Positions 1 to 4,643 of a stretch of 6,668 bases of DNA are shown here, piece by piece. The translations under genes were made by a program, and so were the position numbers. Below the pieces are notes generated by a model. It saw only the letters and a list, made by a program, of their open reading frames with translations, ran no database searches and was not told the DNA's origin. Where the stretch lies: the NCBI GenBank assembly GCA_030691985.1, contig JAUYDB010000277.1:1-6668 (forward strand), written 5' to 3'. This stretch comes from Candidatus Omnitrophota bacterium (GTDB taxonomy: Bacteria > Omnitrophota > Gorgyraeia > 2-01-FULL-45-10). Within the stretch, counting starts at the first letter, position 1, and every line of letters starts with the position of its first letter.

Positions 1-11
1 GGTATCGTGTG

Positions 12-124
12 GGATAAAATGGGGGACACCCATTTTATGCAGTTTTTATTGATAAAAAATGAGTGTCCCCTATTTTATCCGCAATCTATCTCGAGAGAAA
101 TAGGTATTGTGTCCCCCAATTTTC
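12..124. repeat. GGGGACAC palindromic (REP-like) repeat cluster
   Basis: Three arms of one motif are present. An 18-base arm at 12-29 and its inverted partner at 63-80 match at 17 of 18 positions around a 33-nt A/T-rich loop. A third, diverged half lies at 108-124. The first arm is also part of a tight palindrome: ATAAAATGGG (14-23) and CCCATTTTAT (29-38) are perfect complements around the 5-nt loop GGACA. This looks like a REP-type element of the kind mobilised in trans by REP-associated tyrosine transposases (TnpA-REP/RAYT). No transposase is in the window, so that assignment is inference. It lies just downstream of the small minus-strand ORF and could fold at the 3' end of its transcript. 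Confidence 0.75.
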
Positions 125-388
125 CTGATTTCTATTGATTCTTTTTATGCGAGGTTTGGTGGCGCCTGCGAACCTTGTCAAATACTTCTTTATTTATCGC
201 TTGCCGGTCGATTGGCTTACCTTCGGCTTTGAGCTTTTTGACTATCGCCTGCACCATCTTTCGCTTGATATTCTTCTGTCCCGTTACGCTTTTTTTTCTT
301 TTGCTGAATCCACACCAATCTTTGTAAATTCCCATTATAAATCTCCTATAAAATCAAAAACCAGGAAACCACTCAATACCTATTTCTC
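95..388. repeat. 15-bp inverted repeat bracketing the small ORF
   Basis: GAGAAATAGGTATTG at 95-109 recurs as its exact reverse complement CAATACCTATTTCTC at 374-388. After one mismatch, two more bases pair on the inner side, giving 17 of 18. The two copies enclose the 67-codon ORF at 132-335, one in its presumed 5' leader and one downstream of its stop. They could be terminal inverted repeats of a very small mobile cassette, or arms that let the two ends of the transcript pair. No target-site duplication is obvious. Confidence 0.6.
132..335 (-). CDS. Small basic hypothetical protein (67 aa)
   Basis: I do not recognise this protein. It is strongly basic: 21 of 67 residues are Lys or Arg against 5 Asp/Glu. 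It has an N-terminal YKDWCGF segment, a Lys-rich stretch at 12-36, a probable helix at 27-37, and an RRRH cluster at 56-59. No membrane segment or signal peptide is visible. The charge suggests nucleic-acid binding, which is inference only. The start is supported by a good Shine-Dalgarno, AGGAGA (complement of 342-347), six bases upstream of the ATG. A sigma70-like promoter lies about 65 bases further up. It has its own promoter and is probably not part of the toxin-antitoxin operon upstream. A 15-bp inverted repeat brackets it and the GGGGACAC palindromes follow its stop. A chance ORF is possible but the translation signals argue against it. Confidence 0.55.
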   Translation of the reverse strand: MGIYKDWCGFSKRKKSVTGQKNIKRKMVQAIVKKLKAEGKPIDRQAINKEVFDKVRRRHQTSHKKNQ

Positions 389-405
389 CTTTTCTATTTA
401 AAGAA

Positions 406-434
406 AGTATACATTAAAATATAGGAGTGGACAA
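406..434 (-). promoter_or_regulatory. Predicted sigma70-type promoter of the small ORF
   Basis: Reading the minus strand, TTGTCC (434-429, 4/6 to consensus) is followed after 17 bp by TATACT (411-406, 5/6). Transcription would start near 399, giving a leader of roughly 64 nt that carries one copy of the 15-bp inverted repeat and the AGGAGA ribosome-binding site. The remaining sequence between here and the antitoxin stop (435-502) is A/T-rich, with a weak ATTAAT palindrome and no coding potential. Confidence 0.45.
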
Positions 435-502
435 GGTTTTTTAATTAATTTTTGATTAATTTGTTTTTGTTTATCCGCATTTAAATGATATACTTAATAT
501 GC

Positions 503-751
503 TTAGCTAGTTTGAGCTATCCTATGGATAACTTCTGATATAAAAGTCTGATATCTAATGCCCAACTGTTGCGCCTTATGTTTGATGTTTGCGAGATCGT
601 GGCTATTAACACGGATGTTTAGAACCGCGTCCTTTTTCCTTGCGGCTATGGCATTAACGATTTGCTCATATTCCTGTTTATCCACGGGAACGAAATGCTC
701 AAGGCTATCTTCGATCATCCGCTCTTCCCTTGTTAACTTAATCTTTCTCAT
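503..751 (-). CDS. CopG-type ribbon-helix-helix antitoxin
   Basis: An 82-aa protein resembling the CopG antitoxins of type II toxin-antitoxin systems. It should neutralise the toxin encoded just upstream and, through a C-terminal ribbon-helix-helix fold, bind and repress the shared promoter. The N-terminal half (about 1-40) is charged and includes an EERMIEDSLE stretch followed by FVPV. A short beta strand (VLNIRV, 43-48) follows, then helix 1 (about 50-63) and helix 2 (about 67-80, YQTFISEVIHRI). This NIRV...DL...KA...G..YQT.I pattern is typical of the family. The ATG overlaps the end of the toxin gene by 14 bp, pointing to translational coupling. A strong Shine-Dalgarno, GGGGAGG (complement of 756-762), sits five bases upstream, so the antitoxin should be translated better than the toxin. 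The family call rests on motif recognition, not on a search. Confidence 0.85.
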   Translation of the reverse strand: MRKIKLTREERMIEDSLEHFVPVDKQEYEQIVNAIAARKKDAVLNIRVNSHDLANIKHKAQQLGIRYQTFISEVIHRIAQTS

Positions 752-1007
752 AACGCCTCCCCTTTTTGTAAAGTTTCATCAATTTTCTGCTCGGATATAT
801 TGTTTTTAAGAATATCGCTTCGCCCTCTATTACATACGGCACAACCCACAGATACCCTTTATGCTGATAAATAAGGATCTTCTGGTTTTCTCTGTTCGGG
901 TGTTTGCGTATATCGATTAGTCTGGAAGCTATAATCTCTTCAAACAAAACGCCTCGCGTCCGTTTTAACCTTTCGCTTTTAAGCGCATTCCACCTGATTT
1001 CTTTCAT
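738..1007 (-). CDS. BrnT-like toxin of a type II toxin-antitoxin pair
   Basis: An 89-aa protein matching the small BrnT-like toxin group that pairs with CopG/BrnA antitoxins. BrnT proteins are ribonucleases with a RelE-like fold. Recognisable elements are the N-terminal IRWNALKSERLKRTRG (4-19), FEEI (22-25), the central strands ILIYQHKGYLWVVPYV and the C-terminal IFLKTIYPSRK near residues 66-75. The gene order, toxin before antitoxin with a short overlap, agrees. The ATG at 1007 is the expected family start, since homologues begin MKxIxWN. It has no Shine-Dalgarno, and the start codon is one arm of a 7-bp inverted repeat (1004-1010 with 1031-1037) belonging to an apparently inserted repeat. 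This could keep toxin translation low. The coding frame is intact. A plain housekeeping role is unlikely, but toxicity is inferred from the family. Confidence 0.8.
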   Translation of the reverse strand: MKEIRWNALKSERLKRTRGVLFEEIIASRLIDIRKHPNRENQKILIYQHKGYLWVVPYVIEGEAIFLKTIYPSRKLMKLYKKGRRYEKD

Positions 1008-1068
1008 GGTTCGACTCGTTTCACTCGCTCACCATGACCCTGAGCAAACAAAGTGCGTCGAAGGGTCA
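1004..1068. repeat. Dispersed-type repeat with two hairpins across the toxin start
   Basis: Two adjacent 7-bp inverted repeats overlap by three bases: TCATGGT (1004-1010) with ACCATGA (1031-1037), and TGACCCT (1035-1041) with AGGGTCA (1062-1068). The intervening text (TTCGACTCG..., CCTGAGC..., GTCGAAGGG) resembles a repeat I remember as widespread in intergenic regions of uncultured bacteria; this cannot be checked here. It fills the 5' leader of the toxin-antitoxin operon between promoter and toxin ATG, and the ATG is within the first stem. Confidence 0.6.
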
Positions 1069-1069
1069 T

Positions 1070-1091
1070 ATATTGTATATACATATTGTAT
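1070..1091. promoter_or_regulatory. Candidate operator for the toxin-antitoxin operon
   Basis: The motif ATATTGTAT occurs twice in tandem, at 1070-1078 and 1083-1091, 13 bp apart. Between them is a perfect 10-bp palindrome, TGTATATACA (1074-1083). The second copy covers the predicted -10 box and the first lies about at the transcription start. Ribbon-helix-helix antitoxins usually bind short repeated or palindromic half-sites like these at their own promoters, so this is a reasonable autoregulatory site. A further exact 12-base copy of ATATTGTATATA lies at 1299-1310. Confidence 0.4.
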
Positions 1092-1112
1092 TATATAATT
1101 GGCGAAAGTCAA
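1085..1112 (-). promoter_or_regulatory. Predicted promoter of the toxin-antitoxin operon
   Basis: On the minus strand TTGACT (1112-1107, 5/6) and TACAAT (1090-1085, 5/6) are separated by 16 bp. Transcription would start near 1078, giving a leader of about 70 nt that contains the two-hairpin repeat. An 8-bp inverted repeat, TTGGCGAA (1099-1106) and TTCGCCAA (1121-1128), flanks the -35 box and could be a second regulator site. Confidence 0.6.
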
Positions 1113-1311
1113 GAAAAAAATTCGCCAAATACGTTAAACTAACCATATCCTAAAATAGGTTGACGCGGAAATTGGCCTTTAGGGGCGACCTGATGCATAT
1201 CAGATAGGTTGCCGCTCATGAGGACGGATTGTATTCCCTGCTGATTTAATTTGCCTGGTTTTTCGTGTAAAACTGACAGCTCTAATAAAAATTATTGTAT
1301 ATTGTATATAA
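1113..1311. other. Non-coding stretch between toxin-antitoxin promoter and tRNA repeat
   Basis: I see no supportable gene here. The only structures are an imperfect hairpin, GGCGACCT (1184-1191) with AGGTTGCC (1206-1213), which has one G-T pair and an alternative inner stem CTGAT/ATCAG, and the ATTGTATA-rich block at 1293-1312 that repeats the operator-like motif near 1070. Base composition is mixed, A/T-rich at both ends, and it may be the remains of an older insertion. Confidence 0.5.
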
Positions 1312-1408
1312 TGCGCGGCTCATTCAATAAGCAAAAGGGATCAGACCCATTCACGGCTTAAAATACGCGTTGGGTCAGACCCCTTTTTACGACATGGTGA
1401 GCCGCGCA
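1312..1408. repeat. Nested inverted repeat with GGGTCAGACCC core, ending in the tRNA
   Basis: The inner arms are AAAAGGGATCAGACCC (1333-1348) and GGGTCAGACCCCTTTT (1372-1387), which pair at 14 of 16 positions around a 23-nt loop. The outer arms are TGCGCGGCTCA (1312-1322) and TGAGCCGCGCA (1398-1408), perfect over 11 bp. Exactly 10 nt separate outer and inner arms on each side. The outer right arm is the acceptor and discriminator end of tRNA-Lys. The inner part resembles a REP-type palindrome. Read on the minus strand, it lies directly after the tRNA and ends in TTTT, so it may also act as a terminator. Confidence 0.65.
1333..1387 (-). terminator. Possible terminator after frr-tRNA transcript
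   Basis: For minus-strand transcription the hairpin arms GGGGTCTGACCC and GGGTCTGATCCC are followed by TTTT and then GC, a short U tract. The stem is strong but the loop (23 nt) is long and the U run short. Termination is plausible and efficiency is doubtful. The plus-strand reading ends in TTTTT, so it could equally block transcription entering from the left. Confidence 0.35.
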
Positions 1409-1470
1409 GGACTCGAACCTGCCGCAACCACATTAAAAGTGTGGTGCTCTGCCTGATGAGCTAGCGGCCC
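1395..1470 (-). tRNA. trnK: tRNA-Lys (UUU anticodon)
   Basis: The 76-nt gene folds into a full cloverleaf. The acceptor stem is GGGCCGC with GCGGCTC (one G-U), then discriminator A and an encoded CCA. The D stem is GCTC/GAGC. The anticodon stem CCACA/TGTGG encloses the loop CTTTTAA, so the anticodon is TTT, decoding AAA and AAG lysine codons. The variable loop has 5 nt, and the T stem GCAGG/CCTGC holds the loop TTCGAGT. It lies 98 bp downstream of frr in the same direction with no obvious promoter of its own, so it may be processed from the frr transcript. Its last 11 transcribed bases up to the discriminator have an inverted copy at 1312-1322. Confidence 0.97.
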
Positions 1471-1492
1471 TTGTAAAGTCAAACTAAGGTTG

Positions 1493-1571
1493 TAGCGTAT
1501 AGCGGGTAGCGTTTAGCGTATAGGAAAGCCGTTCGACTTACTATGCGCTATTCGCTAAACGCTATACGCTA
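1493..1571. repeat. TAGCGNN heptad palindrome A (frr-tRNA gap)
   Basis: The left arm (1493-1523) is four heptads TAGCGTA, TAGCGGG, TAGCGTT, TAGCGTA plus TAG, 31 nt in all. The right arm (1541-1571) is the same design inverted: TAGCGTA, TAGCGTT, TAGCGAA, TAGCGCA, TAG. The arms pair at 26 of 31 positions, and all mismatches fall in the two variable bases of the heptads. The spacer is GAAAGCCGTTCGACTTA. In the coding direction the first TAG of the right arm is the frr stop codon. The left arm is identical to that of palindrome C, and the spacer is closely related. Confidence 0.9.
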
Positions 1572-2126
1572 ACCCTGAATATCTTTCTCTTTCGCCGCGA
1601 GGAGGCTGTCTATCTCTTTTATATACTTGTCGGTGAGCTTCTGGATGTCGTCCTGAGTTTTGAATTTCTCGTCTTCGGTGATCTGTTTATCCTTCTCCGC
1701 CTTTCTGGTATGCTCAATCGACGTGTGGCGCGCGGTCCTTATCGAGACGTGCCCGTCCTCGGCTATCTTTTTCAAGATCTTGTCGAGCTCGGAGCGCCGT
1801 TCCAAAGTAAGAGACGGCATGGAAAGCCTGATCACCTTGCCGTCATTGGTCGGCATTATTCCTATATCGGACTTCTGAATGGACTTCTCAATCTCGCCCA
1901 GGATGTTTTTGTCCCACGGTTGTATGACTATCAGCCTTGCATCGGGCGTTGACACGGCCGCAAGCTGTTTGAGCGGCGTGGAAACTCCATAATAATCAAC
2001 TCTTATGCCTTCGACAAGAACGCTCGACGCCCTCCCTGTCCGCACCGTCGCAAATTCTCTCTGGGTCGATTCTACGGTCTTCTTCATTTTAAGTTCCGTT
2101 TCAAAAAAAATCTCTTTTACAGTCAT
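1569..2126 (-). CDS. frr: Ribosome recycling factor
   Basis: RRF is a cytosolic factor that, with EF-G, splits the post-termination 70S complex so that subunits, mRNA and tRNA can be reused. The 185-aa length equals the usual bacterial size. Visible family features are the long-helix N-terminus with FATVRTGRAS (25-34), the beta-rich middle domain (about 30-105, including TPLKQLAAVSTPD and VIQPWDK), IGIMPTNDGKVIRLSMPSLT (88-107), and the C-terminal helices with LTLERR (106-111) and the arginine-bearing SIRTARHTSIE region (128-138). The ATG is preceded by GAGGGG, which overlaps the pyrH TGA stop, and only 7 bp separate the genes, so translation is probably coupled. The TAG stop is the first triplet of a TAGCG heptad palindrome, so the last codons may have been reset when that repeat arrived. 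No other interpretation is likely. Confidence 0.97.
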   Translation of the reverse strand: MTVKEIFFETELKMKKTVESTQREFATVRTGRASSVLVEGIRVDYYGVSTPLKQLAAVSTPDARLIVIQPWDKNILGEIEKSIQKSDIGIMPTNDGKVIRLSMPSLTLERRSELDKILKKIAEDGHVSIRTARHTSIEHTRKAEKDKQITEDEKFKTQDDIQKLTDKYIKEIDSLLAAKEKDIQG

Positions 2127-2133
2127 AGTCCCC

Positions 2134-2850
2134 TCACCCTTTTACTATGGTTCCTATTTTTTCTCCGGTAATAACCTTCTTTATATTCCCCTCTTTCATC
2201 ATATTAAAAACCACTATCGGCAGATTGTTGTCCATACAAAGGCTGATGGCTGTCGTATCCATAACCTTAAGCCCTTTTTTCAAAACGTCTATGTATCTCA
2301 GCTCCTCATATTTTTGCGCGCGTTTATTTTTAACAGGGTCGGACGAATAGACTCCGTCGACCTTTGTGGCCTTCAGTATCACGTCGGCGCCTATTTCGAC
2401 GGCGCGCAGCGCCGCTGTCGTATCGGTCGTGAAATAAGGGTTGCCTGTGCCTCCGACGAATATCACGACACGGCCCTTTTCCATGTGCCTTATGGCGCGC
2501 CTCCTTATATACGGCTCGGCCAACTGCTGCATCGCGATCGCCGTCTGGACACGGGTGAAGACGCCGTTCTTCTCGAGCGCATCCTGCAAAGCCAGTCCGT
2601 TTATGACTGTGGCGAGCATTCCCATGTAGTCGGCGCTCGCCCTGTCGATGCCTTTGACACTCCCTGAAACGCCTCTAAAGATATTACCGCCGCCTATGAC
2701 TATCGCTATATCAACACCGAGCTTCTTCGAGTCTTTGATCTGTCTTGCTATAGAGGCGGTTACCTCGTAATCGATGCCGTAACCCAATCGGCCCTGAAGC
2801 GCTTCACCGCTCAACTTGAGTACCACGCGTTTAAATATTGGCTTCTTCAT
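2134..2850 (-). CDS. pyrH: Uridylate kinase (UMP kinase)
   Basis: This enzyme phosphorylates UMP to UDP with ATP, an essential step of pyrimidine nucleotide synthesis. Bacterial PyrH is a hexamer of the amino-acid-kinase fold, typically activated by GTP and inhibited by UTP. At 238 aa it has the normal length. Motifs seen are KLSGEAL (12-18), GGGNIFRG (53-60), the UMP-site region R70-ASADYMGM (70-78), GGTGNPYFTTDTTAALRA (133-150) and KATKVDGVYSSDP (160-172), with MDTTA near 197. The start agrees with the family (KRVVLKLSGEA soon after Met), and an in-frame TAA nine bases upstream excludes extension. Unusually, no Shine-Dalgarno is visible before the ATG: the preceding sequence is the edge of heptad palindrome B, which begins about 12 bp away. 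frr follows after 7 bp. Confidence 0.97.
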   Translation of the reverse strand: MKKPIFKRVVLKLSGEALQGRLGYGIDYEVTASIARQIKDSKKLGVDIAIVIGGGNIFRGVSGSVKGIDRASADYMGMLATVINGLALQDALEKNGVFTRVQTAIAMQQLAEPYIRRRAIRHMEKGRVVIFVGGTGNPYFTTDTTAALRAVEIGADVILKATKVDGVYSSDPVKNKRAQKYEELRYIDVLKKGLKVMDTTAISLCMDNNLPIVVFNMMKEGNIKKVITGEKIGTIVKG

Positions 2851-2861
2851 ATTCGGTTAAC

Positions 2862-2990
2862 TGAGTCAAGCAACAAGTTTAGCGTATAGCGTTTAGCGAA
2901 TAGCGTATAGTAGAGTCAGACAACCTGTTTAGCGAGTAGCGTATAGTTTTTTATTTTTCCTATACGCTAAACGCTATCCGCTATACGCTA
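2862..2990. repeat. TAGCGNN heptad palindrome B with duplicated left unit (tsf-pyrH gap)
   Basis: It fills almost the whole tsf-pyrH gap. On the plus strand there are two left units. Each begins with a variant of GAGTCAGACAACNNGTT (2862-2879 and 2913-2929) and continues in TAGCG heptads: TAGCGTA, TAGCGTT, TAGCGAA, TAGCGTA, TAG (2880-2910), then TAGCGAG, TAGCGTA, TAG (2930-2946). After a T-rich spacer (2947-2959) comes the 31-nt inverted right arm (2960-2990), whose first TAG in coding direction is the tsf stop. The non-heptad leader motif is shared with palindrome C, so this is one family of elements and not random heptads. Confidence 0.9.
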
Positions 2991-3572
2991 AATCTCCTCG
3001 CCAACCTGGAACCGCACGAATCGCCTGACGACGATATTCTCGCCTATCTTGGCGATCATCGACGTCAGGACATCCTTCACCTTAAGGCCGGGATCTTTGA
3101 TAAATGGCTGTTCTAGAAGGCACACTTCCTCGATAAATTTTGTAAGCTTGCCTTCTACGATCTTATCTGCCGCGCAAGCGGGTTTACCCGTTAACTGCGC
3201 CTTTATTATCTCTGTCTCTTTTTTAACAGCGTCTTCCGGCACATCAACCCTACTCACATATAACGGATTGGAAGCCGCGACCTGCATAGCTAAATCTTTT
3301 ACAAATGTCTTGAAACCGTCGTTCCTTGCCACAAAATCCGATTCGCAATTAACCTCGACCAGGACGCCAATCTTTCCCCCGAGGTGAATATAGCTTTCAA
3401 CCCTTCCTTCTTTTGCAGCCCTGCCTATCTTTCTGGAAGCCATGGCAACACCCTGTTTTCTCAATATTTCTATGGCTTTATCGATATCTCCGCCGGCATC
3501 CCGAAGGGCCTTTTTGCAGTCAACCACGCCCGCGCTTGTCTTCTCTCTCAGTTTCTTTATCGCGTCTATCAT
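2988..3572 (-). CDS. tsf: Translation elongation factor Ts
   Basis: EF-Ts is the nucleotide-exchange factor that releases GDP from EF-Tu in the cytosol. The 194-aa protein is the short type, like that of Thermus, and lacks the doubled core and extensions of the roughly 280-aa E. coli form. The N-terminal UBA-like domain (1-45) holds LREKTSAGVVDCKKAL (8-23). The core has EVNCESDFVARND (73-85), with Ser in place of the usual Thr of TDFV. The C-terminal part contains FIKDPGLKVKDVL and IGENIVVRRFVRF (176-188). The ATG has a GAGGAG Shine-Dalgarno seven bases upstream. It lies between rpsB and pyrH as in most bacteria. Palindrome B supplies its TAG stop, directly after GEEI, so the C-terminus is close to the minimal length and may have been trimmed by the insertion. 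Confidence 0.97.
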   Translation of the reverse strand: MIDAIKKLREKTSAGVVDCKKALRDAGGDIDKAIEILRKQGVAMASRKIGRAAKEGRVESYIHLGGKIGVLVEVNCESDFVARNDGFKTFVKDLAMQVAASNPLYVSRVDVPEDAVKKETEIIKAQLTGKPACAADKIVEGKLTKFIEEVCLLEQPFIKDPGLKVKDVLTSMIAKIGENIVVRRFVRFQVGEEI

Positions 3573-3599
3573 GTTGTTCTCCTCGTTATAGTAACACTG

Positions 3600-3711
3600 A
3601 TACGCTAATACGACACTTTTTAGCGTATAGCGGGTAGCGTTTAGCGTATAGAAAAAACCGTCCGACTTACTATACGCTATACGCTAAACGCTAAACTTGT
3701 TGTCTGACTCA
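3600..3711. repeat. TAGCGNN heptad palindrome C (rpsB-tsf gap)
   Basis: The left arm (3621-3651) has the same 31 bases as the left arm of palindrome A. The spacer AAAAAACCGTCCGACTTA (3652-3669) differs little from that of A. The inverted right arm (3670-3693, 24 nt) has one heptad fewer. It is followed by the inverted leader motif AACTTGTTGTCTGACTC (3694-3710), also found twice in palindrome B. One further stray unit, TACGCTAATACG, lies at 3601-3612. The element ends a few bases short of the rpsB stop (3714-3716) and leaves the tsf ribosome-binding site intact. Confidence 0.9.
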
Positions 3712-3713
3712 AA

Positions 3714-4598
3714 CTACTTCCCTTTCTTCTTTCGTTTGATGGGAACGTCTTTGGGCTTTTCTTCGTCTTCCTTCAGTTTTATATCGCCCTCTACAAGCTC
3801 CTCGATCTTTGTGTCGAGCACCTTTATCTCCTCGAACTCCTGCGCCTCTTCCGCCTCTTCTTCCTCGTCAACCTCGTCAGCTGCTTTTACCTTTATCTCG
3901 CCTGCGGCAAAGGCCCTCTTCCCTTCCTGGATGCTTTCCGATATGAGGCCTGTTATCACCTTTATTGAGCGTATGGCATCATCGTTACCGGGTATTATGT
4001 AATTTATCACATCGGGGTCCGAATTGGTATCCACGAGCGCAACCACAGGTATGCCAAGCTTCTTTGCCTCTTTTACCGCGATATCCTCCTTTTTGGAATC
4101 GATGATGAAGATAGCTTTTGGCAGTTTATCCATGCCCCTGATACCTTCCAGGTTTTTGTTAAGCTTAAATCTCTCCTTGTTCAACTGTGAGGCCTCTTTT
4201 TTAGACAGTTTCGCGAGCCTACCGTCTTCTTTCATCTTATCGAGCTCATCCAGCCGCCTGATGCTCTTCTTGATAGTCTGAAAGTTGGTAAGCATGCCGC
4301 CTAACCACCTTTGATTCACATAGAACATGCGGCATTTCAGGGCCTCTTCTTTTATTATATCCTGCGCCTGTTTTTTAGTACCTACAAATAGGATAGTGGC
4401 GCCGCTTGCGGAAACGCTTGTCAAGAAATCACAGGCCTTTTTTATGCAATTTACGGTCTTTTCAAGATCTATTATGTAGATGCCGTTCTTTTTTCCGAAT
4501 ATGAACTTCTTCATCTTGGGATTCCAGCGCTTCGTTTCGTGCCCGAAGTGGACTCCCGCCTCCAGTAAGCCTTTCATCAGCGTAGTAGGTTCTGCCAT
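3714..4598 (-). CDS. rpsB: 30S ribosomal protein S2 with charged C-terminal extension
   Basis: S2 is a late-assembling protein of the small ribosomal subunit, at the head-body junction, where it helps S1 to bind. The S2 core is clear: LMKGLLEAGVHFGH (7-20), RWNPKMKKFIFGKKNGIYII (24-43), FVGTKKQAQ (71-79), QRWLGGMLTNF (96-106) and PKAIFIIDSKKEDIAVKEAK (160-179), ending with VDTNSDPDVINYIIPGNDDA (189-208). The core finishes near residue 235. The remaining 60 or so residues are an acidic stretch (240-282, including DEVDEEEEAEEA) capped by a basic KRKKKGK, making 294 aa against a usual 230-260. The Shine-Dalgarno GGAGG (4617-4613) stands 14 bases from the ATG, longer than usual. The gene heads the rpsB-tsf-pyrH-frr series and has its own promoter. 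It ends in TAG 20 nt before palindrome C. Confidence 0.97.
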   Translation of the reverse strand: MAEPTTLMKGLLEAGVHFGHETKRWNPKMKKFIFGKKNGIYIIDLEKTVNCIKKACDFLTSVSASGATILFVGTKKQAQDIIKEEALKCRMFYVNQRWLGGMLTNFQTIKKSIRRLDELDKMKEDGRLAKLSKKEASQLNKERFKLNKNLEGIRGMDKLPKAIFIIDSKKEDIAVKEAKKLGIPVVALVDTNSDPDVINYIIPGNDDAIRSIKVITGLISESIQEGKRAFAAGEIKVKAADEVDEEEEAEEAQEFEEIKVLDTKIEELVEGDIKLKEDEEKPKDVPIKRKKKGK

Positions 4599-4643
4599 GT
4601 TTTGTTATTTATCCTCCTTTTATTTCGAGTCGAAAATTCATGT

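Noticed and set aside
135..401. Plus-strand 88-codon frame across the small ORF
   Set aside because: It spans the inverted repeat and promoter of the minus-strand gene, has no ribosome-binding site, and its translation is dominated by Phe/Leu/Ser typical of an antisense frame.
1395..1408. Classical attL/attR phage or island integration at the tRNA
   Set aside because: The only copy of the tRNA 3' end in the window is inverted and 75 bp away. There is no integrase or direct repeat.
1493..1571. Intrinsic terminator of frr
   Set aside because: The hairpin is long but lacks a U tract on the minus-strand RNA, and a tRNA gene follows in the same direction.
2005..2667. Long 220-codon plus-strand open frame over frr and pyrH
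   Set aside because: It is antisense to two well-conserved essential genes, has no recognisable protein features, and runs across the frr-pyrH junction. It is a shadow frame.
1493..3711. CRISPR array
   Set aside because: The units are 7 nt, contiguous and arranged as inverted arms. There are no regular unique spacers and no cas genes.
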